From positions 1 to 13,094 of the forward strand of contig JAAAUF010000811.1 of NCBI GenBank assembly GCA_015499985.1: a DNA stretch of 13,094 nt, in the 5' to 3' direction. A program made the position numbers and the translations under genes. Below, in pieces: positions 1 through 8,159 of the stretch (positions are counted from its first letter, which is position 1; each line of letters starts with the position of its first letter). Source of the stretch: Haplosporangium gracile. Lineage: Eukaryota > Mortierellomycota > Mortierellomycetes > Mortierellales > Mortierellaceae. Below the pieces are notes generated by a model. It was not told the DNA's origin. It saw nothing but the letters and a program-made list of their open reading frames with translations, and did no database searches.

Positions 1-850
1 ACATGCTTTTTGATGTATTTTTTCGCACAGGGAGAATGAGCTGTTGCATCTCACTATCTTTTTCGGACAACTGATTATTCCACATGAGCGATTGCGAAAA
101 AAAAAAACCACCAGTACGAAAATGGCGTACTTGAGACTGGCATTACCTAATTTGGGCATGACCAATTTTCGTATTTGTATTCGCATTCAGAACTGAAGAG
201 GGCCCAGGCAAGGATACTCTCTCTTCCAATTCATTTCATCTTAACATATTTTCGCCTTCTCTTTTTTTTTTCCCTTTCTTTCTCTTCTCTCCTCTATCCC
301 TTCTATTAAAAAATGTCCCCTTTGCTTATCCATTCCACTATCCCCCTCATCGATATCTCTCCTCTGATCTTTCTTCCATATTTTCCTTTTCTTTGCTCGC
401 CCTCTCTTTCCTCGTTCTGTCTGCTCACCAACAACGGTCCTCTTGCCTCTGTCACATCTCTGAAGCCCTCGCAACCGCATCCTATCCTTTTGGTGCCGCA
501 TCATATCCCTCCTCTTTTTCTTTTTTTTTTTCTGATTCTTCTGCTCCTCCTTTCTCTCGCTCCCACAACTTGTCCCTTTCTGAACCCTGTTCTTATTTTT
601 TTTTCTTCGTTCTTCTACCCCATCCTCTTCTTCTACCCTTTTGATTTGCATCCATAGCAATTCCCACCACTACTATTTTCTTTTTGCATTCTCTTCATAG
701 TGACACAAGTCAGAATCCTTTCCATCACCCTAAAATAGACAGTCTTTACTCTTTTCTCATTGCCTTTACTTAACCTCTTTCTCATCCTACACATACGCAG
801 TAAGAACTCTATATCCTGCGTCACGCAACCACAAAAAATAATCATTCACG
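1..850. other. Upstream region of acidic-protein copy 1; C/T-rich tract
   Basis: I see no gene here. From about 241 to 657 the + strand is almost wholly pyrimidine (long C/T mixtures with T runs), which makes long but low-complexity open frames on both strands; these look like composition artefacts (Ser/Leu/Phe/Pro on one strand, Lys/Arg/Glu on the other). From about 660 to 850 the C/T bias weakens and the last 30 bases before the ATG at 851 become A/C-rich, like a 5' leader. The same order (C/T tract, A/C-rich leader, ATG) precedes copy 2 at 5514. I infer promoter plus 5' UTR; no clear TATA box is visible. A GTAAGA at 800-805 resembles a 5' splice site but no good acceptor lies before 851. 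Confidence 0.5.
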
Positions 851-949
851 ATGGCACATGAGCACGAAGATCAAGTCCCACTCTTCGACAACAATGCCTA
901 AGGCACCTACAACAACGACGATTATGACTATGACGACGACGACACGGAT

Positions 950-1198
950 ATGTCATCCTCTATCATGAGCTCTGGCGAGCCAGATCTCGACGAGATTGCA
1001 CTTCAGATCGCCCTCTTGGCCATGAACCTGGCATTGGAAAATGACGTTCAAACCGAAGATGATGACTACGATTATGTCGGCTATGAGGACTTGCACATAC
1101 CCTACACGGTTGAGGAATATGACGAGCCAGACCTGGATGAGATTGCGCGGCAAATCGCCCTTTTGGTTATGCATGGTGATCATGACCAGCCCCGTTGA
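950..1198 (+). CDS. Small acidic protein with two EPDLDEIA modules, copy 1 (82-residue downstream frame)
   Basis: If copy 1 is still translated, this is the likely product: an 82-residue protein starting at the first in-frame ATG after the nonsense codon (start context GAT-ATG-T, only moderate). It keeps both modules whole: EPDLDEIALQIALLAM (977-1024) and EPDLDEIARQIALLVM (1124-1171). Between them is a linker rich in Asp, Glu and Tyr, and the tail is HGDHDQPR. There is no signal peptide, no membrane segment and no cysteine, so it is probably cytosolic or nuclear. The modules differ at 10 of 48 nucleotides but at only 2 of 16 residues, which argues that the protein sequence has been selected. 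I do not recognise the family. Which start is used, and whether the gene is alive, cannot be settled from sequence. Confidence 0.55.
   Translation: MSSSIMSSGEPDLDEIALQIALLAMNLALENDVQTEDDDYDYVGYEDLHIPYTVEEYDEPDLDEIARQIALLVMHGDHDQPR
977..1024 (+). repeat. EPDLDEIA module, copy 1, first repeat
   Basis: Encodes EPDLDEIALQIALLAM. An acidic N-terminal cap (E, D, D, E) is followed by hydrophobic residues at helix-like spacing. It is 38/48 identical in DNA and 14/16 in protein to the second repeat at 1124-1171. Confidence 0.75.
1124..1171 (+). repeat. EPDLDEIA module, copy 1, second repeat
   Basis: Encodes EPDLDEIARQIALLVM. The residues just before it (IPYTVEEYD) match those before the second module of copy 2 (MPNTIESFD), so the homology between the paralogues runs beyond the module itself. 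Confidence 0.75.
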
Positions 1199-1220
1199 GT
1201 ATCCTTCTTGTAATTGTGTA

Positions 1221-1240
1221 TGGTAATATAAAGCACCGGA
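1221..1240 (+). promoter_or_regulatory. Conserved 3'-flank block of copy 1, possible poly(A) signal
   Basis: A 20-nt block 23 nt after the TGA, beginning TGGTAATATAAAG and ending CGGA. It matches the block at 5911-5930 downstream of copy 2 at 16 of 20 positions, and both are followed by a T-rich stretch. AATATAAA resembles a degenerate poly(A) signal. That it is a 3'-end processing signal is inference. Confidence 0.45.
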
Positions 1241-1907
1241 TCCCTTTTTCTTCAAGTTTTTCTTTTCGATCTGTATCGCTCTATCGATGTGTTGCTTATT
1301 TAGTTTGTTTCTTTCTTTTCTTACTGATCTGATCTCTCATAGGACTCATCAAGCGTGACTCGTCATTGCCCTTACATTAAGAAGGAACAAATAAAAAAAG
1401 GAGGCCTTGGTATTCGAACACCACCACCTATGCGGCATTGGTGAAAAAGAAGACCGACGATCGATCCATTGGTACTTCTGACAGTTACTGAAAAAAGGGG
1501 TAGTTCTTTGTCTCCCTTTACTTCTTGCTTCGGCACATACGCTGCAGGTACCTATTAGGCTGTATTAGTATATGAGCGGTGTACAGGCCATGAGGAAAGG
1601 CTTGCATGACAACCCTGTTTGGATGTGTGTATTAAATGAAGTGAAAAGATTGAGCCATGAGAGCAAAGAAAAAAAGATAAAGCAAAACACAACGTGGTTA
1701 TTGAGAGCAATGGAAATTTTTTTAAAAAAAGGAAACCACAAAACGTGGGTGGAGTAAAAAACAAAAAGCGGCTCCCATAACCATCAGCGAGTATTATTGA
1801 GGCTTAAGCTCCCCTGATTGTTCTATTCATTCATTCCTGGTCATACATATCCCAATGCATCTAAGTATATATACCGGTCCGCTCAATTCAGTTTACATCC
1901 TTTCGGC

Positions 1908-1931
1908 TTTTTTTTTTTTTTTTTTTTTTTT
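1908..1931 (+). repeat. Poly(T) run, 24 T
   Basis: An unbroken run of 24 T on the + strand. It could be a slippage-expanded tract or the A-tail of an old retroposed sequence on the minus strand. No target-site duplication was recognised beside it. Confidence 0.9.
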
Positions 1932-2292
1932 GCTGGGCTCTCTTCTCCCTTTTGTAACAATTCTACAAGTTCAATCCGTCACTCTCTAGCTTTCTGTAGA
2001 AACCCTCGCCTTGGTCAATGGACCTAATCTGCAACACAAGAGAGAAGAGCGACAAATGACGACCCCTGACTCACTTTCGCTTCCATACTCCGCTTCCCTT
2101 CCTCTCGACTTATGGATGAACTCATGACCTTTTAAAAAGACGGATACACTCTTTGTTTTCATTCCGTGGGGTTATTTTCACTCTTATGGTTTCTGGTTCC
2201 CTGTTCAACCTTGTCTTTTTCTTTTCTTTTTTTTTCCTGATTCATGATCATTGTGAGTTGCTCTCCTTACTTCGTTGGAGTAACGTTTTTTT

Positions 2293-2347
2293 GTGTATGC
2301 GTGTGTGTGTGTGTGCGTGCGTGTGTGAGTGTGCGTGCGTGTGTGTT
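2293..2347 (+). repeat. GT-rich imperfect dinucleotide repeat
   Basis: About 55 nt of alternating purine-pyrimidine sequence, mostly GT with GC and GA interruptions. A microsatellite with Z-DNA potential. Confidence 0.85.
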
Positions 2348-3324
2348 TCTTGCTAATATCCTTTTTTTTTTTTTTGCATTCTCCAATGAACCCTTCATGC
2401 CTTTATTTTGCTTGTCTAGTTGTATGCAGCGTTCAGCGTGATCATGTAGTATTTTTTTGTATCAATGCTAATCATGGCGGCGCATTTGATGGTACACACT
2501 TGCATGCGTGGCCTGCCGCTCTCAAGCTTCTTTATTTCATAAATAAACTCATCCCATTCTCCCACCTTTATTTATTCCTTCTCCGCTCCTCTCCCTGAAA
2601 AAAGCAGCATTTGCTCCTGGACCCTCGAAAATTTCTACAAATAACAATAAAAAAAAAATGTTGTCCTAAGCACGCGCTATATCGCCTACCTCTTCTCAAA
2701 CCCTTCTGGGCAGACAGAGGCCGACATGTGCCGTTTCGCAGCTAAGCGCTAGTCGAGTCCTTGGCGTGCTATTTATGGCCCAAAAAAGATTCCTCAAAAA
2801 ATTCCGGACTATCCACAGCTCTATCCACCCTGGTTCAAGGTGTTCAGGTGTGAAAAGATATTGCATCGACTCATTCCAAGGTTTTGATGATCGTAAAAGG
2901 TATCAGAGCGTATTTTGTTTTGTTTTTTTTCAAATGAATAAGCATTTAACTTGATCCAGATTATGTGTTTCTATTTTCAATTAGTGGTTCCAAATGAGGT
3001 TCCACCAAGGACAATTAAAATAAGAACAAACAAAGGAGAGGAATGGGCTCGAGCCTAAAGTCGAAAGGTACAACACATGAAATAAACTGTATTTTGACGA
3101 TCGTGATCCATACATAGTAGAAAAAATGCGACAATATCGACGTGACAAATTCTCCAAACCCCTTTTCTCTCCAATTGCAATATTTTTAATAGTGCAGGGA
3201 GTTGGCAGGGTCTCTCTACCGATTCCACACCTTGTCCTCGAGTCATCGTCTTTCGACTCGTTGTTGGCGGCCGCTGTCCGGAGGGGAGCTAGTCGAGTCT
3301 CACACTATAACTCCTTGATCATGA

Positions 3325-3869
3325 TCGAAGTTCCAAGGGGGCGAACCGGCTGGGTCCGATCAGATCAGTCTTGAAAGCTACCTCCTCGTCAAGTTCGTCT
3401 GTTACAACCATATCAATCAGGAACCACTTCAGAATGTCATGCTCGAAAGAATCTGAGATCTCCCTAGACACCGCGAGATGCAGATGGACGGTATTACTCT
3501 GCGGCCAAGGTTGGTGAGGCCTTGTCCATTGCACGTATGAATTGGCAACTCGGCTTGGTGGAGCTGAAAAAGGTGATATCGTGCTTGGCATGGTTTACGG
3601 CGTAATCTACGAAGCTTTATCTTTGCTGATTCATGGCGCGCCTGGAGGGAAACAAAGCGGTGGCGGCGCGGTCCTCAAACGCCGATCGCTTTGGATGAGC
3701 CTACCGGGCTTGGGTATCCTGCGTCCGATATCCGGTCCTTCTTAATGACCAACTGTACCTCGAGTTGTACGAACAGGTCCTGCTCACTTATTCCGGTTTG
3801 GAGAATCCTGAGTCATGCCAGTCGAAAAATGGTCAAAGGGACAAGTTGGGACGACTGATTCACGAATGA
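3325..3869 (+). pseudogene. Decayed protein-coding relic, several frames, product unknown
   Basis: This stretch is less C/T-biased than its surroundings and reads like protein, but in changing + frames. Frame 1 (about 3325-3456) includes SYLLVKFVCYNHINQEPLQN and ends in TGA. Another frame from 3474 gives GRYYSAAKVGEALSIARMNW and then stops. A third (about 3540-3745) includes KGDIVLGMVYGVIYEALSLL. The second frame then resumes after stops with LNDQLYLELYEQVLLTYSGL and ends at TGA 3867-3869. Third-position G+C of the first piece is about 65 percent by hand count, which is gene-like. I infer a pseudogene with several indels and nonsense changes. No domain is recognised; a decayed transposon or a lineage-specific gene are both possible. 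A minus-strand frame over 3319-3591 is open too but I think it is a shadow. Confidence 0.35.
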
Positions 3870-5314
3870 GTAATACGAGTAGTTAGTTGAGCTCAATTTT
3901 ATATTTGTACGTCGGTAAAAAAGAAAGGGGTGAGGGAGGGAAAGAGTTGGGCCGGCCCCAAAGGACCAAAGAACTGAGAGAAGAGGACTCTTGTTTGTTT
4001 TGAATTGTCGCCCAAGAAAAAGAAAAACAAGAAATTTAAAATGGAAAAAGGGGGAGCCAATGGGAAAGTCTTTCACGATACACATAGATGCTTTTTTTGT
4101 CCTCGTGCCCACTTACAAGTGCCGGGCGGATAGCTAACTGTGGTTAATGAATTTAAAGTACGTATGCTTCCATTGATACTGACCCTGTTCTTGTTCTTCT
4201 TTTCGCCTTCTTACTCTCCTACATGTTGTATATATCCGCTCTTCTCTTCCCTCTACATTTTTCTTCCTTTCTTTCGTTTGTTTGCGCACTCTCACACTCT
4301 CCGTCTCTATCTCTCCCTTACGCCCCGGGTATAGCGTTTGTTACTGTTGCCCTTTTCTCCTTATCATTTTTTTTTGTTTATGTGGATATTTGCTCCTCTT
4401 GTCACCAGTGTCGTGCAGCTTAGGAAAATTTCTTCCTCTTGTCTGTTGCTTTGCCATCCTTGTTTTTTTTATTGTCACGCACCTCCCTCTAATATTTTTA
4501 TTTGTCCCACTCCTCCACTACAGCCAATTTCTCTTGGCACTATCTCTTTTTGCTTTTATTGCTGCAACTGCCTCTCCCTCACTCTCGCTCCCTCTGTCTA
4601 TCTCTTTTGCTATCTATCACCTCCAGTACTTTCAATGTCATATCTTGTCTTGAACAATAAAACTGTTTCTTATTATCTTCCTCGCACGCTCTCTTTTTTT
4701 TCTTTTTTTTTTTTGGCGTTCGTCCATTGTGAGTTTTTGCAATATTCTTTCTTTTTTTTATGTGCGCATGAGTTTATGCCCTATTTGTACGTGTGTCCTG
4801 TCTGTCTGTGTGTGTGTGCCCCGTCTCTACGTGTCCGTGGTCCCTCCCCTATTCTTATGTATTCTCCCTTCTTTTTTTTTTAAGATCCGATGGCTTCTAG
4901 TTGTGTATGCATTATTTTTCTCATCTTGCTTGCGAGTCCTTCTGCAATTGAGCATTTTTTTATTCACATTGGTGGTGCATTTTTCTTTTTTGTAGTCTTT
5001 CCCAACTGGTGTAACATATAAGAAAAAAGGGGCCATCTGTTGGTTTGTGCTTTAACCTCGCAGGCATTAAATTAGCCCTCGTCTCCCCAACGGTCTGCAT
5101 TAAGCCTCATCTTCCTTGCGGCGCTCTCGTCACATTTGGTCTTTTATTTCCGTCCCCTCTCTCTTCTTTTTCTCTCTTTTTCTTTTCTCTCTCCTCATCA
5201 TTGCATTCTACTCATTACCACCCTTCACCCTCGTTCCTCATCGTCCTCCCTCGTTGACTTCTTCTCTGTGTTCTTTCTTCTCTTTCAATTCCCCTCTTTC
5301 TTTTCTCTTACCCT

Positions 5315-5332
5315 TACCTCTACCTCTACCTC
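5315..5332 (+). repeat. TACCTC hexamer, three tandem copies
   Basis: Three perfect tandem copies of TACCTC inside the pyrimidine-rich region upstream of copy 2. A small simple repeat with no assigned function. Confidence 0.8.
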
Positions 5333-5460
5333 AGCCTCACTGTCCTAACCTTTTCTCTATCTTTTATTTTACCTTCCTCCCCTTGCTCAGATATTTCTTT
5401 CTCTCCTTCTCCACACGAAAAGAACCATTAACAAACAAACTCCTCCACAACCTCTCGTCG

Positions 5461-5474
5461 CACACACACACACA
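5461..5474 (+). repeat. (CA)7 in the 5' leader of copy 2
   Basis: Seven CA units followed by AAC/AAT triplets, forming the A/C-rich leader directly upstream of the ATG at 5514. Such unstructured leaders are common in well-translated fungal mRNAs; that role here is inference. Confidence 0.8.
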
Positions 5475-5513
5475 TAACAACAACAATAACAACAAAACAA
5501 AGTATACCTCACG

Positions 5514-5861
5514 ATGGCTTACAAGCAGGACTCCCAATTCTCGTCGCTCTTCAACAACAACAACGCCGGCGGCCACGACGACGACAGCAACGACAAAAAC
5601 AGAAACATGCAGTTTGTTCTCGAAGCTTCTGGTGAAGCAGAGGTGAATGAGGTGTCGGAGCAGGTTGCCCTCTGGGTCATCACCTACACTGTCAACGGCA
5701 CCGACTATGACGACGATTATGACAACGACGACGATGATGAGGATTGGACGATGCCTAATACTATCGAGTCCTTTGACGAGCCTGACCTGGACGCGATTGC
5801 ACGAGAGTTCGCTCCCTTGGCCAACGAAGCTGTAGCGAATAACCCCATTGAGGACAACTAA
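5514..5861 (+). CDS. Small acidic protein with two EPDLDEIA-type modules, copy 2 (115 residues)
   Basis: An intact, intronless 115-codon gene and the best evidence that the family is real. The start is ATG in CTCACGATGGCT with an A/C-rich leader, and codons strongly favour C or G in third position. Order: polar N-terminus (1-16) with LF and an Asn run; Asp/Asn-rich stretch (20-31); degenerate first module EAEVNEVSEQVALWVI (41-56); linker with Asp runs and three Tyr/Trp (57-88); second module EPDLDAIAREFAPLAN (89-104); acidic Asn-containing tail. It lacks a signal peptide, membrane segment and cysteine, so it is probably soluble in cytosol or nucleus. Modules sit at nearly the same residues as in copy 1 (41/89 against 43/92). 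The first module has drifted (EAEVNEVS for EPDLDEIA) and the second has Pro in its helix, so the two copies may no longer do the same job. Family not recognised. A minus-strand frame covering 5364-5921 is an antisense shadow. Confidence 0.75.
   Translation: MAYKQDSQFSSLFNNNNAGGHDDDSNDKNRNMQFVLEASGEAEVNEVSEQVALWVITYTVNGTDYDDDYDNDDDDEDWTMPNTIESFDEPDLDAIAREFAPLANEAVANNPIEDN
5634..5681 (+). repeat. EPDLDEIA-type module, copy 2, first repeat (diverged)
   Basis: Encodes EAEVNEVSEQVALWVI. It keeps the acidic residues and the hydrophobic spacing of the module but has lost PDL. It is recognised mainly by position and by the preceding SG, which also precedes the first module of copy 1. Confidence 0.5.
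5778..5825 (+). repeat. EPDLDEIA-type module, copy 2, second repeat
   Basis: Encodes EPDLDAIAREFAPLAN and aligns with the second module of copy 1 (EPDLDEIARQIALLVM), with the shared pattern P-x-T-[VI]-E-x-[YF]-D directly before it. Confidence 0.7.
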
Positions 5862-5910
5862 CGACCATCCTTTTTCAGGAAGACCCTTCCATGCTGTTTG
5901 TGCGCATTTG

Positions 5911-5930
5911 TGGTAATACAAAGATTCGGA
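5911..5930 (+). promoter_or_regulatory. Conserved 3'-flank block of copy 2, possible poly(A) signal
   Basis: A 20-nt block beginning TGGTAATACAAAG and ending CGGA, 50 nt after the TAA, matching 1221-1240 at 16 of 20 positions. A T-rich run follows in both. This supports duplication of a unit that included the 3' UTR. Confidence 0.45.
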
Positions 5931-8159
5931 CTTTTTATTTTGCTACATGCTCATGATAAACTTTGTGTGTATCTCATTCTGATAACACTTTTTTTCTTTT
6001 TCTTTTCTCTCACAGCGCCTATGAAGTACACATCTCAGGACGCTGGATTGCACAGCATAAACAAAAAAATCCAAAAAAAGTATAAAGCATAGAAAAATAT
6101 AAATACACTAGAAAACACCACAAACACACGAAAAAAAGTAAAAGAATATAAAAAATAATGATGGGGGTGTTAATGCTCCGGACACCATTTCTTGTTTGCC
6201 ATTGAAACTGGGGACTGATCATCCATTACTGCTTCCAACGGCCAGCGAAAAAGGGGGTCTCTCTCTCTCTTTTTTTTCTTTTTCGTCCGCGCTTTTCTCC
6301 TTACTCCTTATCTCCTAATATTTTCCACACAGGATTTAATTTCTGTGCGAAGAGAGGGAGGATGAGCAGTGTTTGAGAGTTGTAAAAAGGAATAGTCGTT
6401 GGAATTTTGAAAGGAATGGGAGGGAGGGGGTGAGAGCGAGAGTGAGAAGAATGGGACTAATAGAGAACAAAGATAACCAACTGTATACCACTGGGCAGGA
6501 TTGTGCGTAACAGACGCATAAACAGAGGGAAAGGACTGCAATGGTAGTCAGCCCAGACCAGTGTCCCATGTGCAAATGTATGAGTACATACCCTGTGAAT
6601 GGTCCGTTTTGTGCTGCCTCACCCTTTCGATTGTTGAATTCCTGCTTCACATCTAGTCCATGACTCGCTTAGCGCTCGTTGTGTCTTATTTGAGAAGCTC
6701 TCGCTCTCTCTTGTGAAGGACTATGATTTTTGGACTGAGCCATACAATGGGGACCATGATCAAATACCGAAGAGCACAACGCACTGTTGAAATGCACCGT
6801 CAAAGTCCGCCTTCCTTCACTCTCGCATGCATTTCCATTCCCTCTTCCTCCTCGATTCACAACAACTGCCATGATTTCTTCGCCAACCTCACCCCCCACC
6901 TTGTTCTGCTGTTACTACAAAAAAGGTAGTGTTTGGACTGTCCAGTGCATTTCAATTAAAATTTTGATATTTATTTATTCTTTCTTCTTCCCGCCCAATC
7001 CTTCTTTCTTTCTTTTTTTTTTTTGCCGCCATCTCTCTTCGCTTAGAGTCTTCGTTCCGATTCATGCCTTTGCTTCTTTTTCTTTTTTTTGTCTGCTCCG
7101 CAATTACCTTCTCCCCCTGCACTTCGCCTTCATCCATTCTTTTTTATGTTATCATTACCTTTTTTTTGTTACTTTTGTCATACCCTTCAGATTTGCGCCA
7201 GGGTAGTCTCTTCAGTGCTTGTTCCCATTTGTGTCTACAACGCCCTGACGCAATAGCTCGTCCACATATTATTGTGTGCACTTCCTTTACCGCGCACATT
7301 TGCTCACCTCTCTCATTTTTGTACAGGGCCCTGAGGTTACTTTTCTGACTTGAAGTTCGGCGGAGAAGCAAAAGTGAGGTGATATGAGTCGTCGGCGTTT
7401 CAGTTTGTCAGGGGTATGAATGATCACTTTCAAAAAAAAAAAACCACATCAACCATGCACGAATGAACTAACTGCGCGCTTCGACCAGTCTCAGTCTTTT
7501 GCTCTCGCGTTTCTTTCCCTTTTCTCATTCCAGTTGATTACTTTCCTCACAACAAAAACACACTCGAGTGGTTCTCGACAACCAGACGTCGTAAGGAGTC
7601 AAATCGGATAATATTCGAAAGAGCTTTCGCAGTGTCATTTTTCTAAAGTAAATTCATCGTTGCAAGAACATTAATGAAAACCAAGGGACCACACGGCGTA
7701 AACACCATGTTCGCTTGTTTTTTTTTGTTTTTTTGTTTTTTGTTTTTCATGTTGTAGAGTACAAGGATACCCTTCCAGGGCAGCCAATCGCATTTAGCGG
7801 AAATTAGTTTTCAGCGCGTATGACTTTTAGTTTCTTGTTTCCATTGTCCGATTAGCTGCTCCGTTGTTCCTTTGCCCCTTTGTCTTTTTTGTCTATCAAT
7901 AATCGTCCTTCGCTCTCTGCTTCTTTCACTTTATTCTTCCACTTTCTTCTCTTCACTGCCATTCCCTTTTCTCATTTTTATTCTCTTTCACGTTCATCAA
8001 CAACACACAAAAAAAACCCCCCAGAAGACTGATCAAGGGCACACTCGGCACAGTACCATTCTCTCATCCCCCGCCTCTTTCGACTCGTCGCCATTCAGCC
8101 CACCCTCTTCCATCGCCGTCAACCTTGTAACAACCAATCACAAAGCAAAAAAACCCGCC
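5931..8159. other. Intergenic region with weak coding signals only
   Basis: No gene can be supported firmly. 6040-6160 is A-rich. 6870-7200 and 7860-8000 are C/T-rich on the + strand. On the minus strand a single frame runs from an ATG at 6872 to 6592 with one TAA (6669-6671), followed by a consensus-looking intron (6591 down to 6536) and a stop at 6457; I treat this as a speculative gene or gene relic (see findings). A T-rich, G-spaced tract lies at 7717-7747. The stretch 7860-8159 changes from C/T-rich to A/C-rich, like the leaders of the two acidic-protein genes. Confidence 0.4.
7717..7747 (+). repeat. T-rich tract with single G spacers
   Basis: Runs of 9, 7, 6 and 5 T, each preceded by one G, getting shorter along the + strand. 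Low-complexity sequence, no function assigned. Confidence 0.85.

Larger units (their letters stand above)
851..1198 (+). pseudogene. Acidic duplicated-module protein, copy 1: full ancestral frame with in-frame TAA
   Basis: Reading from the ATG at 851 gives 16 codons (MAHEHEDQVPLFDNNA), then TAA at 899-901, then an open frame to TGA at 1196-1198. The full frame is 348 nt, exactly the length of the intact paralogue at 5514-5861, and the two starts share TCACGATGGC. Ignoring the stop, the layout matches the paralogue: short polar N-terminus with a shared LF and Asn pair, first module at residues 43-58, Asp/Tyr-rich linker, second module at 92-107, short tail. The residues after the stop (GTYNNDDYDYDDDD) are still acidic, which suggests 851 was the real start and a sense codon such as TAC or TAT became TAA. 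Alternatives are a sequencing error, readthrough (the context GCC-TAA-GGC is not a known readthrough motif) or a short upstream ORF followed by reinitiation. Function unknown. Confidence 0.6.
1241..3324. other. Intergenic spacer, no supported gene
   Basis: About 2 kb with no frame I would call coding. It holds A-rich and T-rich low-complexity stretches, a 24-T run (1908-1931) with TATATATA at 1866-1873 upstream, and a GT-rich repeat (2293-2347). Open frames here are short, often lack ATG and follow base composition. No RNA gene is recognised. Confidence 0.5.
3870..5513. other. Spacer and C/T-rich upstream region of copy 2
   Basis: From 3870 to about 4140 the sequence is purine-rich on the + strand with no gene. 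From about 4160 to 5420 the + strand is strongly pyrimidine-rich for more than 1.2 kb, producing long overlapping Ser/Leu/Phe/Pro frames that I treat as artefacts. It contains several T runs, a short GT stretch near 4807-4818, and the hexamer repeat at 5315-5332. The last 90 bases before the ATG at 5514 switch to an A/C-rich leader with a CA repeat and AAC triplets. I infer promoter plus 5' UTR for copy 2. Confidence 0.5.

Noticed and set aside
313..657. 114-codon + frame starting at a true ATG, and the overlapping minus-strand frame at 241-660
   Set aside because: Both follow from a nearly pure C/T tract: one reads Ser/Leu/Phe/Pro, the other Lys/Arg/Glu. No motif, and the tract lies where a promoter and leader are expected.
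1402..1430. tRNA-like T-arm (GGTATTCGAACACC and its complement)
   Set aside because: Only a 4-bp stem with an 8-nt loop, and no D arm, anticodon arm or matching acceptor on either strand. At most a tRNA fragment or chance.
2896..2911. GGTATCAGAGC, matching the initiator-Met primer-binding site of copia-type retrotransposons
   Set aside because: The base before it is not the expected T and there is no LTR end (CA) upstream, no second LTR and no gag or pol frame nearby. Probably chance.
2249..4735. CATTGTGAGTT at 2249-2259 and 4725-4735, each between T runs and a GT-rich stretch, suggesting a segmental duplication
   Set aside because: The shared parts are low-complexity and the spacing differs; the positions also do not match the 4.66 kb offset of the two acidic-protein genes.
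4223..5646. Several overlapping + frames up to 181 codons (hydrophobic, membrane-like)
   Set aside because: They arise from the long pyrimidine-rich region; T/C codons make Phe/Leu/Ser runs that mimic membrane segments. They overlap each other in all three frames and the last one runs into copy 2.
5364..5921. 185-codon minus-strand frame
   Set aside because: It lies antisense to the acidic gene at 5514-5861; its Val/Ile runs are the complement of GAC/GAT codons. Its flanks are C/T tract.
6336..6650. 104-codon minus-strand frame with a signal-peptide-like stretch (LTTIAVLSLCLCVCYAQS)
   Set aside because: It begins at GTG with no ATG before residue 28, reads through a likely intron (6536-6591) and then into C/T-rich low-complexity sequence.
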